From positions 1,722,501 to 1,786,500 of the forward strand of contig NZ_JAMQPV010000001.1 of the NCBI RefSeq assembly GCF_026151395.1: a stretch of DNA of 64,000 nucleotides. The letters are read 5' to 3'. The position numbers were made by a program, and so were the translations under genes. Below the pieces are notes generated by a model that did no database searches, was not told the DNA's origin, and saw only the letters and a program-made list of their open reading frames with translations. Below, one piece after another: positions 42,132-50,785 of the stretch (positions within the stretch are counted from its first letter, which is position 1; each line of letters starts with the position of its first letter). The DNA comes from Leptospira limi. Its GTDB lineage: Bacteria > Spirochaetota > Leptospiria > Leptospirales > Leptospiraceae.

Positions 42132-43702
42132 TTAATCCTAAACTAAATCCTTATCTGGGTGATGAGGAAAGAAGTTTTTACAATACAGTCTTTCAATTTT
42201 CAGAAGATAAGGTATACCCATCTTCTGAAGAAAGGGACGAAAAAGAAATTTGGTCTGACGATCTCTGGAAAGAGTTCTCGAAAGCTGGTTTAACTGGTCT
42301 AACAATACCAGCAGAATATGGTGGTGAAGGTGCAAGTTGTTTACTCTGCTCAATCGCAACTGATGCATTTGCTTCTGGTTCATTAGACGGTGGAATCGGT
42401 TTGTCTTGGGTTGCCCATTTAGTCATCGGAACGATGCCAATTGTATTCCAAGGAACTGATGCCCAAAAAGCCAAATACCTCACTAAATTAGCAACTGGTG
42501 AATGGATGGCAGGATTTGCGCTCACAGAACCAGCATCAGGCTCAGATGCAGCTTCTCTTTTGACAAAAGCAGAAGAAGTGGAAGGTGGATGGAAGTTAAA
42601 TGGATCAAAAACATTTATCACAAATGGACCTGTCGGTCAGGTCTTTATCGTCATGGCGAGAACTTCAGAAAAAGGAAGAGGGCCCATGGGTATCTCTGCC
42701 TTTATCGTAGAAAGTAACACACCAGGTTTTAAGGTAAGTAAGGTGTTAAAAAAATTAGGACATCATACTTCGATGACTGCTGAATTGGTTTTTGAAGATA
42801 TGATTATTCCAAAAGAAAACCTTCTTGGACCATTAAACACTGGTTTTATGAGAATTGGAAAGGAAACCTTGGAATGGGAAAGGACTGTTTTTGTAGCTGG
42901 ATTATCCGGCGCAATGGAGTTCTGTTTCCGTAAAGGAATGCGATATGCCAATGAAAGAGTCCAATTTGGAAAATCGATATCCAGTTTTTATGGAATGCGA
43001 GATATACTAGTAAGAAACTGGGTTTATATCCAAGCAGCCAGAAGATTGATATATTGGGTGGCAGAGAGAAAAGATAGGGGAATCCCTTCTCCGCTTGAAA
43101 GTAGTTTAGGTAAATTAATTTCATCAGAACTCGCAGAAGACGTAGCAAAAGACACTGTACAGTTGTTTGGTGGGTATGGTTACATGAAAGAGTATGCCGT
43201 TGAAAGGTTTTACCGTGATGTGAAATTGGGAACGATTGGTGGTGGAACAAGTGAGATCCAAAGATCGATCATTTCTTCCTTATACCCAGGAAAGGAAAAA
43301 TTCCAAAAAGAATTTAGTGCCATTGGAAATCCACAGAGTGTATCGGATTCCATTCAAAATTTACTTTTTGATATCATTCTAAAAATGGATGGAGAACCAA
43401 ACCGTAAAAAACAACAATCCATTGAATTTGCTTTTGCAGATGTGTTATCGGTTTTTGTGATCCTATGTTTATCTGAAATTGACACTCATAAAACGATAGA
43501 TTCTTATCCAAAAGAAGAAAAAATGATAGATCGGAAGTTACTTTCGTATTATCTTGTGGGTAAGTATTTAATGTCCATGAGCCGACTCAATCAATTCGTA
43601 CCAAAAGAACTTAATGAAATTTGGAATCTCTATAGAGAGTTAGCAAATTCAATTGAGGAAACGGTTCATACAAGGTTCTCTTCTCTCCAGGAGTTAGCCT
43701 AA
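42128..43702 (+). CDS. Acyl-CoA dehydrogenase
   Basis: A 524-residue flavoenzyme for the first step of beta-oxidation, passing electrons to ETF (etfBA is at the end of this window). Landmarks: FALTEPASGSDAASLLTKAE (FAD/substrate), FITNGPVGQVFIVMART, HHTSMTAELVFEDM, QLFGGYGYMKEYAVERFYRD and TIGGGTSEIQRSI. The Glu that precedes GTxEIQ in medium-chain enzymes is replaced by Gly. A Glu in LEWERTVFVAG (about residue 255) sits where isovaleryl-CoA and long-chain dehydrogenases keep their catalytic base. A C-terminal extension of about 130 residues makes it longer than the usual 380, as in very-long-chain types. Start codon overlaps the ligase stop (ATGA). Confidence 0.92.
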   Translation: MINPKLNPYLGDEERSFYNTVFQFSEDKVYPSSEERDEKEIWSDDLWKEFSKAGLTGLTIPAEYGGEGASCLLCSIATDAFASGSLDGGIGLSWVAHLVIGTMPIVFQGTDAQKAKYLTKLATGEWMAGFALTEPASGSDAASLLTKAEEVEGGWKLNGSKTFITNGPVGQVFIVMARTSEKGRGPMGISAFIVESNTPGFKVSKVLKKLGHHTSMTAELVFEDMIIPKENLLGPLNTGFMRIGKETLEWERTVFVAGLSGAMEFCFRKGMRYANERVQFGKSISSFYGMRDILVRNWVYIQAARRLIYWVAERKDRGIPSPLESSLGKLISSELAEDVAKDTVQLFGGYGYMKEYAVERFYRDVKLGTIGGGTSEIQRSIISSLYPGKEKFQKEFSAIGNPQSVSDSIQNLLFDIILKMDGEPNRKKQQSIEFAFADVLSVFVILCLSEIDTHKTIDSYPKEEKMIDRKLLSYYLVGKYLMSMSRLNQFVPKELNEIWNLYRELANSIEETVHTRFSSLQELA

Positions 43703-43705
43703 ATT

Positions 43706-44947
43706 GTGAAAGCAGCTGCCCGAATTGCTATTTTTTATTTGTTTTTCGGGTATCTGTGGATTTATTACTCTGATTATGCAATTTCCTTATTTTCTCTTTC
43801 AACAGAAGATATTAGGGAAATTCAAAGCTTAAAAGGGTGGGGATTTGTCACAATCTCCGCCTTCATCATCTATTTTCTGTTAGTTCGCGAGTTAAAATAT
43901 CAAAAAAAAGTTTTGTCCGAGAAGTTTGAATCGGATCAATTATTCCAAGTTATATTGGAACGAATTGAAGATGCAGTGATCGTATTTAATTTAGATACTT
44001 GGAAAATTGATTTTTTGAGTGAACAAGTTTGTGGGTTATTTGATGCCAAAACTGGAGATATTTTATCGAATCCACAAGTATTGATTGATCGTGTTTATGA
44101 AGCTGACCGAGCACGAATGACTCATATATGGATGAATCAATTAAGAGAAAATCATACAGGTTTATTGTATCGGATTCAGATGAGGGATGGAAACATCAAA
44201 TGGGCATTGGAACACCGATTGTTTATCCCATCAATCGACGGAAGTCCCAACAAAGCTGTAGCAGTTATTTCGGATATGACCAGTTATATGGAGAATCAGA
44301 CCAAACTGGAACAATCTTTAAAAGAAAATGAAACTTTATTAACAGAAGTCCACCATCGTGTTAAAAATAATCTAGCTGTTATTATTTCCTTTTTACAATT
44401 ACAAGTATATTCTTCTCCCCCTGAAACTGCAGATATTTTGGAACAAAGTATTGTTAGAATTAAAGCTATAGCTCTTGTTCATGAAAAATTATATAGCGGT
44501 AAAAACTTATCAGGTTTAAGTTCCGTAGATTATATCACAAGTCTTGTTGAGAATATAAAACTAATGTATATGCGTGCAGATATTCTCATCGAACTTGATA
44601 TTCAAAAAATGGAGTTTAATATCATAGATGCGATTCCAATGGGACTTATGATAACAGAGATGTTAACCAATAGTTTTAGACATGCATTTAAAATTCCAAA
44701 AGAAGATGCACAAATCAAAATCGAATTTATTGTAAAAGAGAATGGTCAATTTGAATTAAAATATCGTGATAATGGAAGTGGATTCCCCGTCGGTTTTGAT
44801 TTTAGGAAAGCAGAAACCATTGGATTGTCAGTTATCTTTTCATTGAGTAGCCAATTGAACGGCCGAGAAATTGAATGTTCCTCAAGTCCTGGACAAGGTG
44901 TCTTTTATCATTTTTCATTTTCTCCTAAAAGAACAAATTTAAAATAA
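43706..44947 (+). CDS. Membrane PAS-HisKA_2 sensor histidine kinase inside the fatty-acid operon
   Basis: A 413-residue kinase starting at GTG 43706, three bases after the dehydrogenase stop, with GGAG 12 bases upstream. Two membrane helices (about 8-25 and 48-66) enclose a short loop. A PAS domain (about 80-200, FNLDTWKIDFLSEQVCGLFD) precedes HisKA_2 (TEVHHRVKNNLAVIISFLQL, about residue 215) and a GHKL ATPase (TEMLTNSFRHAF, DNGSGFPVGF, IGLSVIFSLSSQL). No receiver gene is adjacent, so the partner is elsewhere. The position between acyl-CoA dehydrogenase and MaoC hydratase suggests it senses or responds to fatty-acid metabolism, which is inference from context only. Confidence 0.88.
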   Translation: MKAAARIAIFYLFFGYLWIYYSDYAISLFSLSTEDIREIQSLKGWGFVTISAFIIYFLLVRELKYQKKVLSEKFESDQLFQVILERIEDAVIVFNLDTWKIDFLSEQVCGLFDAKTGDILSNPQVLIDRVYEADRARMTHIWMNQLRENHTGLLYRIQMRDGNIKWALEHRLFIPSIDGSPNKAVAVISDMTSYMENQTKLEQSLKENETLLTEVHHRVKNNLAVIISFLQLQVYSSPPETADILEQSIVRIKAIALVHEKLYSGKNLSGLSSVDYITSLVENIKLMYMRADILIELDIQKMEFNIIDAIPMGLMITEMLTNSFRHAFKIPKEDAQIKIEFIVKENGQFELKYRDNGSGFPVGFDFRKAETIGLSVIFSLSSQLNGREIECSSSPGQGVFYHFSFSPKRTNLK

Positions 44948-44967
44948 TATACATAGTTGTAGGTTTT

Positions 44968-45390
44968 ATGTACAATCAAGGAAAACGTTATTCAGAAATC
45001 CAAATTGGAGAAAAAGCATCTTTCACAAAAACAATTTCAGAAACAGATGTTTATCTTTTTGCTGGGATTAGTGGAGATTTTAATCCCTTACATGTGGATG
45101 AGGAATATGCCAAAACAACTAGTTTTGGAACAAGAATCGCACATGGGGGACTTGCTGCTTCCTTACTTGCTCCTGTATTGGGAATGAAGTTGCCTGGTAT
45201 TGGAACAGTCGCCTTAGAAACAACAACCAAGTTTCGAAAACCAGTTTATTTTGGAGATACAATCACCTGTTTGGTGGAAGTTGTTGAAAAAGTCGAAAGG
45301 ATAAAAGCAGTTAAAATGAAAATTGTTTGGTCCAATCAGAAAGGAGAAGTGGTGAGTAAAGGTGAAACTTTGGTCATTCCTCCTGGTTGA
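44968..45390 (+). CDS. MaoC-like (R)-specific enoyl-CoA hydratase
   Basis: A 140-residue single hot-dog-fold enzyme. The hydratase 2 motif is intact: FAGISGDFNPLHVDEEYAKT supplies the catalytic Asp and, with FGTRIAHGGLAAS, the His and Gly residues of R-hydratases such as PhaJ. Length matches this group (about 135-150). It should hydrate trans-2-enoyl-CoA, fitting the acyl-CoA ligase and dehydrogenase upstream. It begins 20 bases after the sensor kinase. Its last 17 bases overlap the 3' end of the convergent DUF1292-like gene, within a small hairpin. Confidence 0.9.
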   Translation: MYNQGKRYSEIQIGEKASFTKTISETDVYLFAGISGDFNPLHVDEEYAKTTSFGTRIAHGGLAASLLAPVLGMKLPGIGTVALETTTKFRKPVYFGDTITCLVEVVEKVERIKAVKMKIVWSNQKGEVVSKGETLVIPPG

Positions 45391-45739
45391 GGAATTGGCC
45401 AACTAAACCAATTTCATCTTCTACGAATTCACGGACTTCTTCCAGTTCATCTTCGTCCAAAATTTCTTCTAAGATTTCTTCTCCTGCTTCGTCTTGTCCA
45501 AGTCGCATCACAATGTAACCAGGCACTTCCGAATCTGGATCATCCATTTCTACATTTACAAATTGGTATTCTTGTTCTGTTGTGGGTATAAAAACAAGAT
45601 AATCATTTCCCATTAAGGAAAAAGAATAAAAAACTTCCCACTGGTAACTATTTCCTTTTTCATCCACCAAATCAATTTCTTCCGATGTTCGATTGGGTAA
45701 AAAATCATCTGCTTGGAATCCAAATTCCTTATTTTCCAT
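45374..45739 (-). CDS. Acidic DUF1292-like protein
   Basis: A 121-residue, strongly acidic cytosolic protein. The first 60 residues form strands (EIDLVDEKGNSYQWEVFYSF, NDYLVFIPTTEQE) like the DUF1292 family. The C-terminal 45 residues are mostly Glu and Asp (EEILEEILDEDELEEVREFV). Family members are usually 80-110 residues and of unknown function. The ATG overlaps the HNH gene stop by one base (TAATG), so the two are translationally coupled. Its stop lies inside the convergent MaoC gene, giving a 17-base tail overlap with a hairpin at 45376-45395. Confidence 0.7.
   Translation of the reverse strand: MENKEFGFQADDFLPNRTSEEIDLVDEKGNSYQWEVFYSFSLMGNDYLVFIPTTEQEYQFVNVEMDDPDSEVPGYIVMRLGQDEAGEEILEEILDEDELEEVREFVEDEIGLVGQFLNQEE
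45376..45395. other. Hairpin in the overlapping 3' ends of two convergent genes
   Basis: ATTCCTC (45376-45382) pairs with GAGGAAT (45389-45395) around CTGGTT, spanning the MaoC stop and the DUF1292-like C-terminus. Outer TGG/CCA pairs may extend it. No T-tract follows on either strand, so any terminator role is weak. Confidence 0.35.
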
Positions 45740-46032
45740 TAGCTAAAGAATTCCTTCTCAAATGGTAGACTATGTTTTTTTTTGAAATTACATTCTTTGC
45801 AAGCAGGAACTAAATTTGCTTTGACTGACTTCCCGCCTCGTATAAGTGGAATTAGATGGTCCATTGTTAACTCTTCTACTTTGAATTTTTTCCCACAATA
45901 ATGGCAAATTCCTGAGGCACGTTTGTTTTTCCACCAAGCTGTATTTTTTAAGTCTTTGGCTTTTTTCCTTTCTCTACTGATTTCTTCATCGCTGACATCA
46001 GAGAAAAACGGTTCTAGCGGAGGATCGGTCAT
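45739..46032 (-). CDS. HNH endonuclease-type protein
   Basis: A 97-residue protein with a zinc-stabilised HNH fold. ICHYCGKKF and ACKECNFKK give two CxxC zinc pairs around MDHLIPLIRGG, which carries the catalytic DH; the Asn of ANLVPACKECN completes the motif. The N-terminal 40 residues are charged and helical. Small solitary HNH proteins of this size are common in bacteria and usually act as DNA nicking or repair-type nucleases, but the role is unproven. It is coupled to the downstream DUF1292-like gene. No sign of a phage, intron or mobile-element context is visible nearby. Confidence 0.85.
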   Translation of the reverse strand: MTDPPLEPFFSDVSDEEISRERKKAKDLKNTAWWKNKRASGICHYCGKKFKVEELTMDHLIPLIRGGKSVKANLVPACKECNFKKKHSLPFEKEFFS

Positions 46033-46081
46033 ACCTTAAAAAAATCTGTTATTTTCCCTTCGTCAAGAAAAAGATGGAGGA

Positions 46082-47194
46082 ATGGGACGACTCATATACC
46101 TAGATAATTTACGTTCTTTTGCCTTATTGCTTGGGATTGTTTTCCATTCTGCGATTGTTTACGCTTCAGATATCAAATATGCCATCCAAACAGAAGAACG
46201 AAGTGAGATTTTATCCTACTTCTGTTATTGGATCCATAGTTTTCGAATGCCAATGTTTTATATGATTTCAGGTTTTTTTTCAGCGATGGTCATTGAAAAA
46301 AAAGGAACATCATTTTATCTAGATGGAAGGTTTAAGAGAGTGTTTATCCCTACCATTTTTGGATTGGTATTTCTTGCTCCCATACAATACTTTTTGATGG
46401 AAAAATTAAATTCACCTAATTTAAGCATGATGGAGTTTTTGACTTCGTTCTTTACAAAAGATAAGTTTCAACATTCTCATATTTGGTTTTTGGTCGATTT
46501 GTTTTTGTTTAGCATGATTTATGTTCTGATACAAAAACCTTTGAATCGTTTTGCAAATTGGAAAGCTTTCCACACATTGCCTGGAAAGCTGTTTTATCTA
46601 ATTTGTTTTTCTTTTTTTCTTGTACTTTTTGCACATACACAATTTGGAAAAGGGGAATCGATTTATGGTATTTTTAAATTAACCTTTGTTTACCAATTTG
46701 CATTTTTTATTGTGGGTGTGTTTTGTTTTTTTTGGAAGGAAATTCTTTTTGAAGTTTCTATGCCAAAAATTAAGCCTTATGCGATTTTGGTTTGGGCAAT
46801 TTTAGTTTCTTTGTTACTCATGGAGTTAGAAATCTCCGATCCTCTATGGATTTATTTTTCCTATGCAAATCCAATGTATCGAATTCTCCATATTTTTCTA
46901 TGGGTCCTTTCTCCTTTTTTATGGACTGTGTTTTTTGTATTCACCTTCGTTCGGTTCGGAAATGAAGAAGGTAAAATGGGAACATATATCATAGAGGCAA
47001 GTTTGCCAATTTACTTATTACACCATCCTATTTCTTTGATCTATGCCTATTTTATGAAAGAGAGTCCTTACCCGATTTGGGGTAAGTTTCTCTTTCATAA
47101 TCTTTTTGTTTTGGTACTTAGTTTTTTACTGTATGAAATTTTAATCAAAAGATCGCGATCGTTACGTTTTATCTTTGGATTAAAAATAAATTAA
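46082..47194 (+). CDS. Acyltransferase 3 family membrane protein
   Basis: A 370-residue inner-membrane enzyme with about ten helices. The family N-terminus IYLDNLRSFALLLGIVFHSA carries the conserved His-containing helix, followed by FRMPMFYMISGFFSAM and RFKRVFIPTIFGLV. Proteins like this (OpgC, OafA) transfer acyl groups such as acetyl or succinyl to periplasmic glucans or surface polysaccharides; the acceptor here is unknown. The start is odd: GGAGG lies one base before the ATG, too close for normal use, yet no later start preserves the conserved N-terminus. Its stop shares a TTAA tetranucleotide with the convergent amine-oxidase gene. Confidence 0.82.
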   Translation: MGRLIYLDNLRSFALLLGIVFHSAIVYASDIKYAIQTEERSEILSYFCYWIHSFRMPMFYMISGFFSAMVIEKKGTSFYLDGRFKRVFIPTIFGLVFLAPIQYFLMEKLNSPNLSMMEFLTSFFTKDKFQHSHIWFLVDLFLFSMIYVLIQKPLNRFANWKAFHTLPGKLFYLICFSFFLVLFAHTQFGKGESIYGIFKLTFVYQFAFFIVGVFCFFWKEILFEVSMPKIKPYAILVWAILVSLLLMELEISDPLWIYFSYANPMYRILHIFLWVLSPFLWTVFFVFTFVRFGNEEGKMGTYIIEASLPIYLLHHPISLIYAYFMKESPYPIWGKFLFHNLFVLVLSFLLYEILIKRSRSLRFIFGLKIN

Positions 47195-48567
47195 GTTTTA
47201 CTAATGGCTTGTATGGCAGAGGCAACTGCACTATCCATACTCCCTGTGTGTAATGCAAGATGTTCTCCTGCAAAAAATACCCTTTCAAACGGTTCGTTCC
47301 AAACATCTTTGATTCCATAACTACCTGGTGGAAACAGGGAAACAAACCCAGACCTACCTGTTGTTTTTTGAAAACTATGAAAATGGAAAGGGTTTTCTTG
47401 TACTAATTCGAAATTACCTAATTCTTCCAGAGCAGACGACATCAGATTTTTTTTCTGACGATCACTTCCTTTTTCAAATAAGGAAGCCTTATCTCCTGTT
47501 GAAATTGAAGTAAGAGCCGTTATATTTTGGCCAATCGCTTGGTCAGAAACATATAAAGTTTCAGCGGCCGTATTTGTGGATTGGAAAAAAATCGAATAAC
47601 CACTGTTACTTTTTACAAAACAGATATTTTTTGAAATTTTACCAGTTTGCATACGGAGTGCAGAATATATTAGGTCCTTTGGTAAAGTTGGTGTCCATTT
47701 GATGTCTAACACAGCTGCAGAAGGCAATGTACAAACAATCAAATTTCCTTTGATGATACGTCCAGAGGATAACTCAACAGACACTTGGTTTTTCTGTTGG
47801 GAAACCTTTGTTGCTGATTCCCCAAGTAACAATTCTTGTCCTTTTAATTGAGTTACAAGGGCTTGGATGATTTGTTCTGCTCCACCACTAACCAAATACT
47901 TTGGTTTGAGTGCAGATTGCAGTGCTGAGAGGTCATCTAATACCGATTCACTGGAGATTTGGTTTAAGTCAGCACCCAAAATGATACGATATAGATCATT
48001 CATTGACCTTATTTCTTCTTCTGTTAATCCTTGGTACCTTGCATAGGATGAAAAATTGATTTTATCCAATCCTTGTTTTTGGCCTGTCCCTAAAGATTTG
48101 TGTAAGTCAATGACCTTATCTAATGTATCGATGGATGAACTAGAAATTTTATGTAGGTCGGAATTGTTTTTAGAGAGTGAAAAACGTTCTGTGACATTGG
48201 AATTCACTAATTCAAGACCCAATTGTTTGACAAGGCTCTTAATGTCTGTTTGGTTTTCACTGATCCATTCACCACCTAAGTCTTGTACAATTCCCAAACT
48301 AGGATTGGAATAAGTGGCAATTCTTCCTCCAAATTGGTCTCCTCTTTCGATGACTGTCACATCATATCCCGTTTGTTTTAGTAAATAGGCAGAATAAAGT
48401 CCAGACAAACCCCCACCTAGTACGATGGCTTTTTTTGCACCAGAATTTCGTGTTTTAGTTTCTGCGCTTACCACACCTGTGGATTGTCCGTAGAATTTTT
48501 TAGGGGAGAGAAGGCTTAAGCCCACTGCTGTGGCAGTCAAATTTTTGAGGAATGTTTTTCGATTCAT
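47191..48567 (-). CDS. Exported FAD-dependent amine oxidase
   Basis: About 458 residues. ATG 48567 is chosen: it has GGGGAAAG just upstream and gives a signal (MNRKTFLKNLTATAVGLSLL) resembling a Tat signal with RK instead of RR before x-F-L-K. The open frame continues 104 codons upstream but without signal or homology. The FAD-binding Rossmann motif VLGGGLSGLYSAYLLKQTGYDV and GDQFGGRIATY identify the flavin amine oxidase family. DLGGEWISENQ and the C-terminal FFAGEHLALHTGSMDSAVAS (FAD contact) confirm it. Substrate unknown; periplasmic oxidation of an amine is likely. It is divergent from the 7TMR-DISM sensor gene 82 bases away. Confidence 0.85.
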   Translation of the reverse strand: MNRKTFLKNLTATAVGLSLLSPKKFYGQSTGVVSAETKTRNSGAKKAIVLGGGLSGLYSAYLLKQTGYDVTVIERGDQFGGRIATYSNPSLGIVQDLGGEWISENQTDIKSLVKQLGLELVNSNVTERFSLSKNNSDLHKISSSSIDTLDKVIDLHKSLGTGQKQGLDKINFSSYARYQGLTEEEIRSMNDLYRIILGADLNQISSESVLDDLSALQSALKPKYLVSGGAEQIIQALVTQLKGQELLLGESATKVSQQKNQVSVELSSGRIIKGNLIVCTLPSAAVLDIKWTPTLPKDLIYSALRMQTGKISKNICFVKSNSGYSIFFQSTNTAAETLYVSDQAIGQNITALTSISTGDKASLFEKGSDRQKKNLMSSALEELGNFELVQENPFHFHSFQKTTGRSGFVSLFPPGSYGIKDVWNEPFERVFFAGEHLALHTGSMDSAVASAIQAISKT

Positions 48568-48649
48568 AGAACTTTCCCCTATTTTACCACTCAAAACAAA
48601 AAAGGCTAGAAAAATTACAAAAATAGATTCTATTGGCCTTGGCTTTTTT

Positions 48650-50785
48650 ATGCGAAATACAAAGACAATTTTTAATATTCCAATCCTCTCCTTCTTTTCT
48701 GCGTACCTTCTAATCCATCCTGCCAATTTCTTAATGGCGGCACCTAAAATTGATTTGGCTACTGAAATGAGTGGAGTCGTAATCTGGAACCAAGTTTTGG
48801 TTTTGGAAGATCCTACCCAATCCATTTCAGAGGCGACAATTGTATCTGGTGAAAAAGATGGAGAATTCAAACAACTCACTTCGCCTAATTTAGGTTTTTC
48901 TCAGTCGGTGTTTTGGGTCAAATTGGATGTTACCAATCCAAATTCTCAAGTGGTGCGATGGAATTTGTTATTTGATTTTCCACTGATAGACGAAATCCAA
49001 ATTTTGGGTGATCCAGTTCCCAAAAATTCGTTACGAAAACTTGGTGACACTTCTCCTTTTTCCGAACGAAACGTGGAATACCGAAATCCAGTTTTTCCCT
49101 TCGAAACACTTCCTAAAACAAACTCTGTCTATTATCTCAAAATTAAATCCGAATCAACCATTCCATTGGCATTGGAACTTTGGACAGAACGAGAATTTAA
49201 TGAAAAGATAAACAAGGAACAGATGATCTTCGGAATTTTTTACGGAATTTTGTTTGTGATGATTGCTTACAACTTTTTCATTTATATTTTTACGTATGAA
49301 AAAAGTTATCTACTGTATCTTTTTTTCATCAGCTCTATATTTTTCTTTCACCTAGTGAACAATGGATTTGCATTTCAATACATTTGGCCTAATTGGGTCT
49401 TTTGGGCAAATTATTCTTTGCCATTTTTTATCTGTTTGTCCTGCATCACGGGAATCATTTTTACTCATAATTATTTAAGTTTGAAAAAACACCTCCCAAA
49501 GGTTTCCAAATTGATGTGGGTTTGGGTAGGAATCCTTGTTTTGTTTTCTTTCATTACGTTTTTTTTACACTACCGAGTTGCGATGGTCACCTCTATATTG
49601 TTAACTGTTCCCACAGCACTTTTACTTGTGTATAGTGGAACGTATACATTTTTGGCAAATGTTCGAACTGCGCGGTATTATCTAATCTCTTGGTTGTTTT
49701 TTTTGTTAGGTGTTTTGTTATATTCTTTAAAAAGTTTGGGATTTTTATCAGACAATCATATCACAAGATGGACCATTCAAATTGGAACAGCCTTACAAAC
49801 AATTTTATTATCATTAGGGTTGGCAGACAGAATCAATTTTTTAACCAGAAGTTTGCGGGAAAATCTAAGAGATTTATCTCATGCTAAAATAAAAATTGAA
49901 GAGTCTGAAAAACGTTTTAGAGAAATTTTCCAAGGTTCCGATGAAGTGATTTTGATGATGAACGAAGATTTTGAAATCATCAATGCGAATCGATCATTAT
50001 CAAAACACCTTGGTTATCGATTAGATGATTTGAGAAACAAAAAAATTACAGAAATCCTTTATACAGGAAGAGACCAAAAATCAGATTATAACGTGATGTA
50101 TGTGAATGACAAACTCACAGACTTAAAGATGACCGGATCTGCAATTAATTTTAGAACAGAGTTGTCACAAAAGTATGTAAAAGAACCAAAGGAAATGGTA
50201 TGTCGTATCCAATACATTGATTTTGAAGAAACTAGAGAAGTGTTAATGACCTTATCTCCCGAAAATGAAGATACCATTATCCAACTCATTGATTCTGAAA
50301 AAATTGAACTTTCGATGAATAATTATCTTCGGAATGCAGAACTTGTTTCTCAAAAGATAACTTCCCAATTAGCAAAGTACTTAACCAACATAGAACAAAC
50401 GGAAGTTCGGTCTTCTATACGAGAGATTATCATCAACGCGGTAGAACATGGAAATTTGAATATCAGTTTTGATGAAAAATCAAAAGCACTGTTGGAAGGA
50501 AATTACTTAGAGTTTTTACAAAAACGACAAGAGGACCCAAGGTATCGTCACAAAAAAGTAAAAATAGAATATTCTTTTAGCAGTGAATATGTCGCCTATC
50601 GAATCACCGATGAAGGTAGAGGATTTGATCATAAAAAACATATGGAAAAATCGTTAGATGAAATGAACGAGGCACATGTCCAACATGGAAGAGGGATCCT
50701 TATGACAAAATCGGTTTTTGACCGAATTGAATACAACGACAAAGGGAATCAGGTCAGTTTGATCAAATTTATAAATCGTGATTAA
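48650..50785 (+). CDS. 7TMR-DISM sensor with PAS and RsbW-like ATPase domain
   Basis: About 711 residues. ATG 48650 gives a signal peptide (MRNTKTIFNIPILSFFSAYL); the frame is open further upstream. A periplasmic 7TMR-DISM ligand domain covers about 35-165 (WNQVLVLEDPTQSISEATIV, SVFWVKLDVTNPNSQ), followed by seven membrane helices (about 185-390). A coiled linker, a PAS domain (about 420-540, MMNEDFEIINANRSLSKHLG) and a GHKL ATPase (about 570-711, IREIIINAVEHGNL, DEGRGFDH, HGRGILMTKSVFD) complete it. No DHp His is present, and the ATPase resembles anti-sigma RsbW-type Ser kinases. Partner-switch signalling is likely, possibly opposed by PP2C proteins such as that at 16353-18839. Confidence 0.85.
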   Translation: MRNTKTIFNIPILSFFSAYLLIHPANFLMAAPKIDLATEMSGVVIWNQVLVLEDPTQSISEATIVSGEKDGEFKQLTSPNLGFSQSVFWVKLDVTNPNSQVVRWNLLFDFPLIDEIQILGDPVPKNSLRKLGDTSPFSERNVEYRNPVFPFETLPKTNSVYYLKIKSESTIPLALELWTEREFNEKINKEQMIFGIFYGILFVMIAYNFFIYIFTYEKSYLLYLFFISSIFFFHLVNNGFAFQYIWPNWVFWANYSLPFFICLSCITGIIFTHNYLSLKKHLPKVSKLMWVWVGILVLFSFITFFLHYRVAMVTSILLTVPTALLLVYSGTYTFLANVRTARYYLISWLFFLLGVLLYSLKSLGFLSDNHITRWTIQIGTALQTILLSLGLADRINFLTRSLRENLRDLSHAKIKIEESEKRFREIFQGSDEVILMMNEDFEIINANRSLSKHLGYRLDDLRNKKITEILYTGRDQKSDYNVMYVNDKLTDLKMTGSAINFRTELSQKYVKEPKEMVCRIQYIDFEETREVLMTLSPENEDTIIQLIDSEKIELSMNNYLRNAELVSQKITSQLAKYLTNIEQTEVRSSIREIIINAVEHGNLNISFDEKSKALLEGNYLEFLQKRQEDPRYRHKKVKIEYSFSSEYVAYRITDEGRGFDHKKHMEKSLDEMNEAHVQHGRGILMTKSVFDRIEYNDKGNQVSLIKFINRD

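Noticed and set aside
45739..46032. HNH gene as part of a mobile intron or phage
   Set aside because: No intron, integrase, repeats or phage genes nearby; the gene is coupled to a DUF1292-like gene instead.
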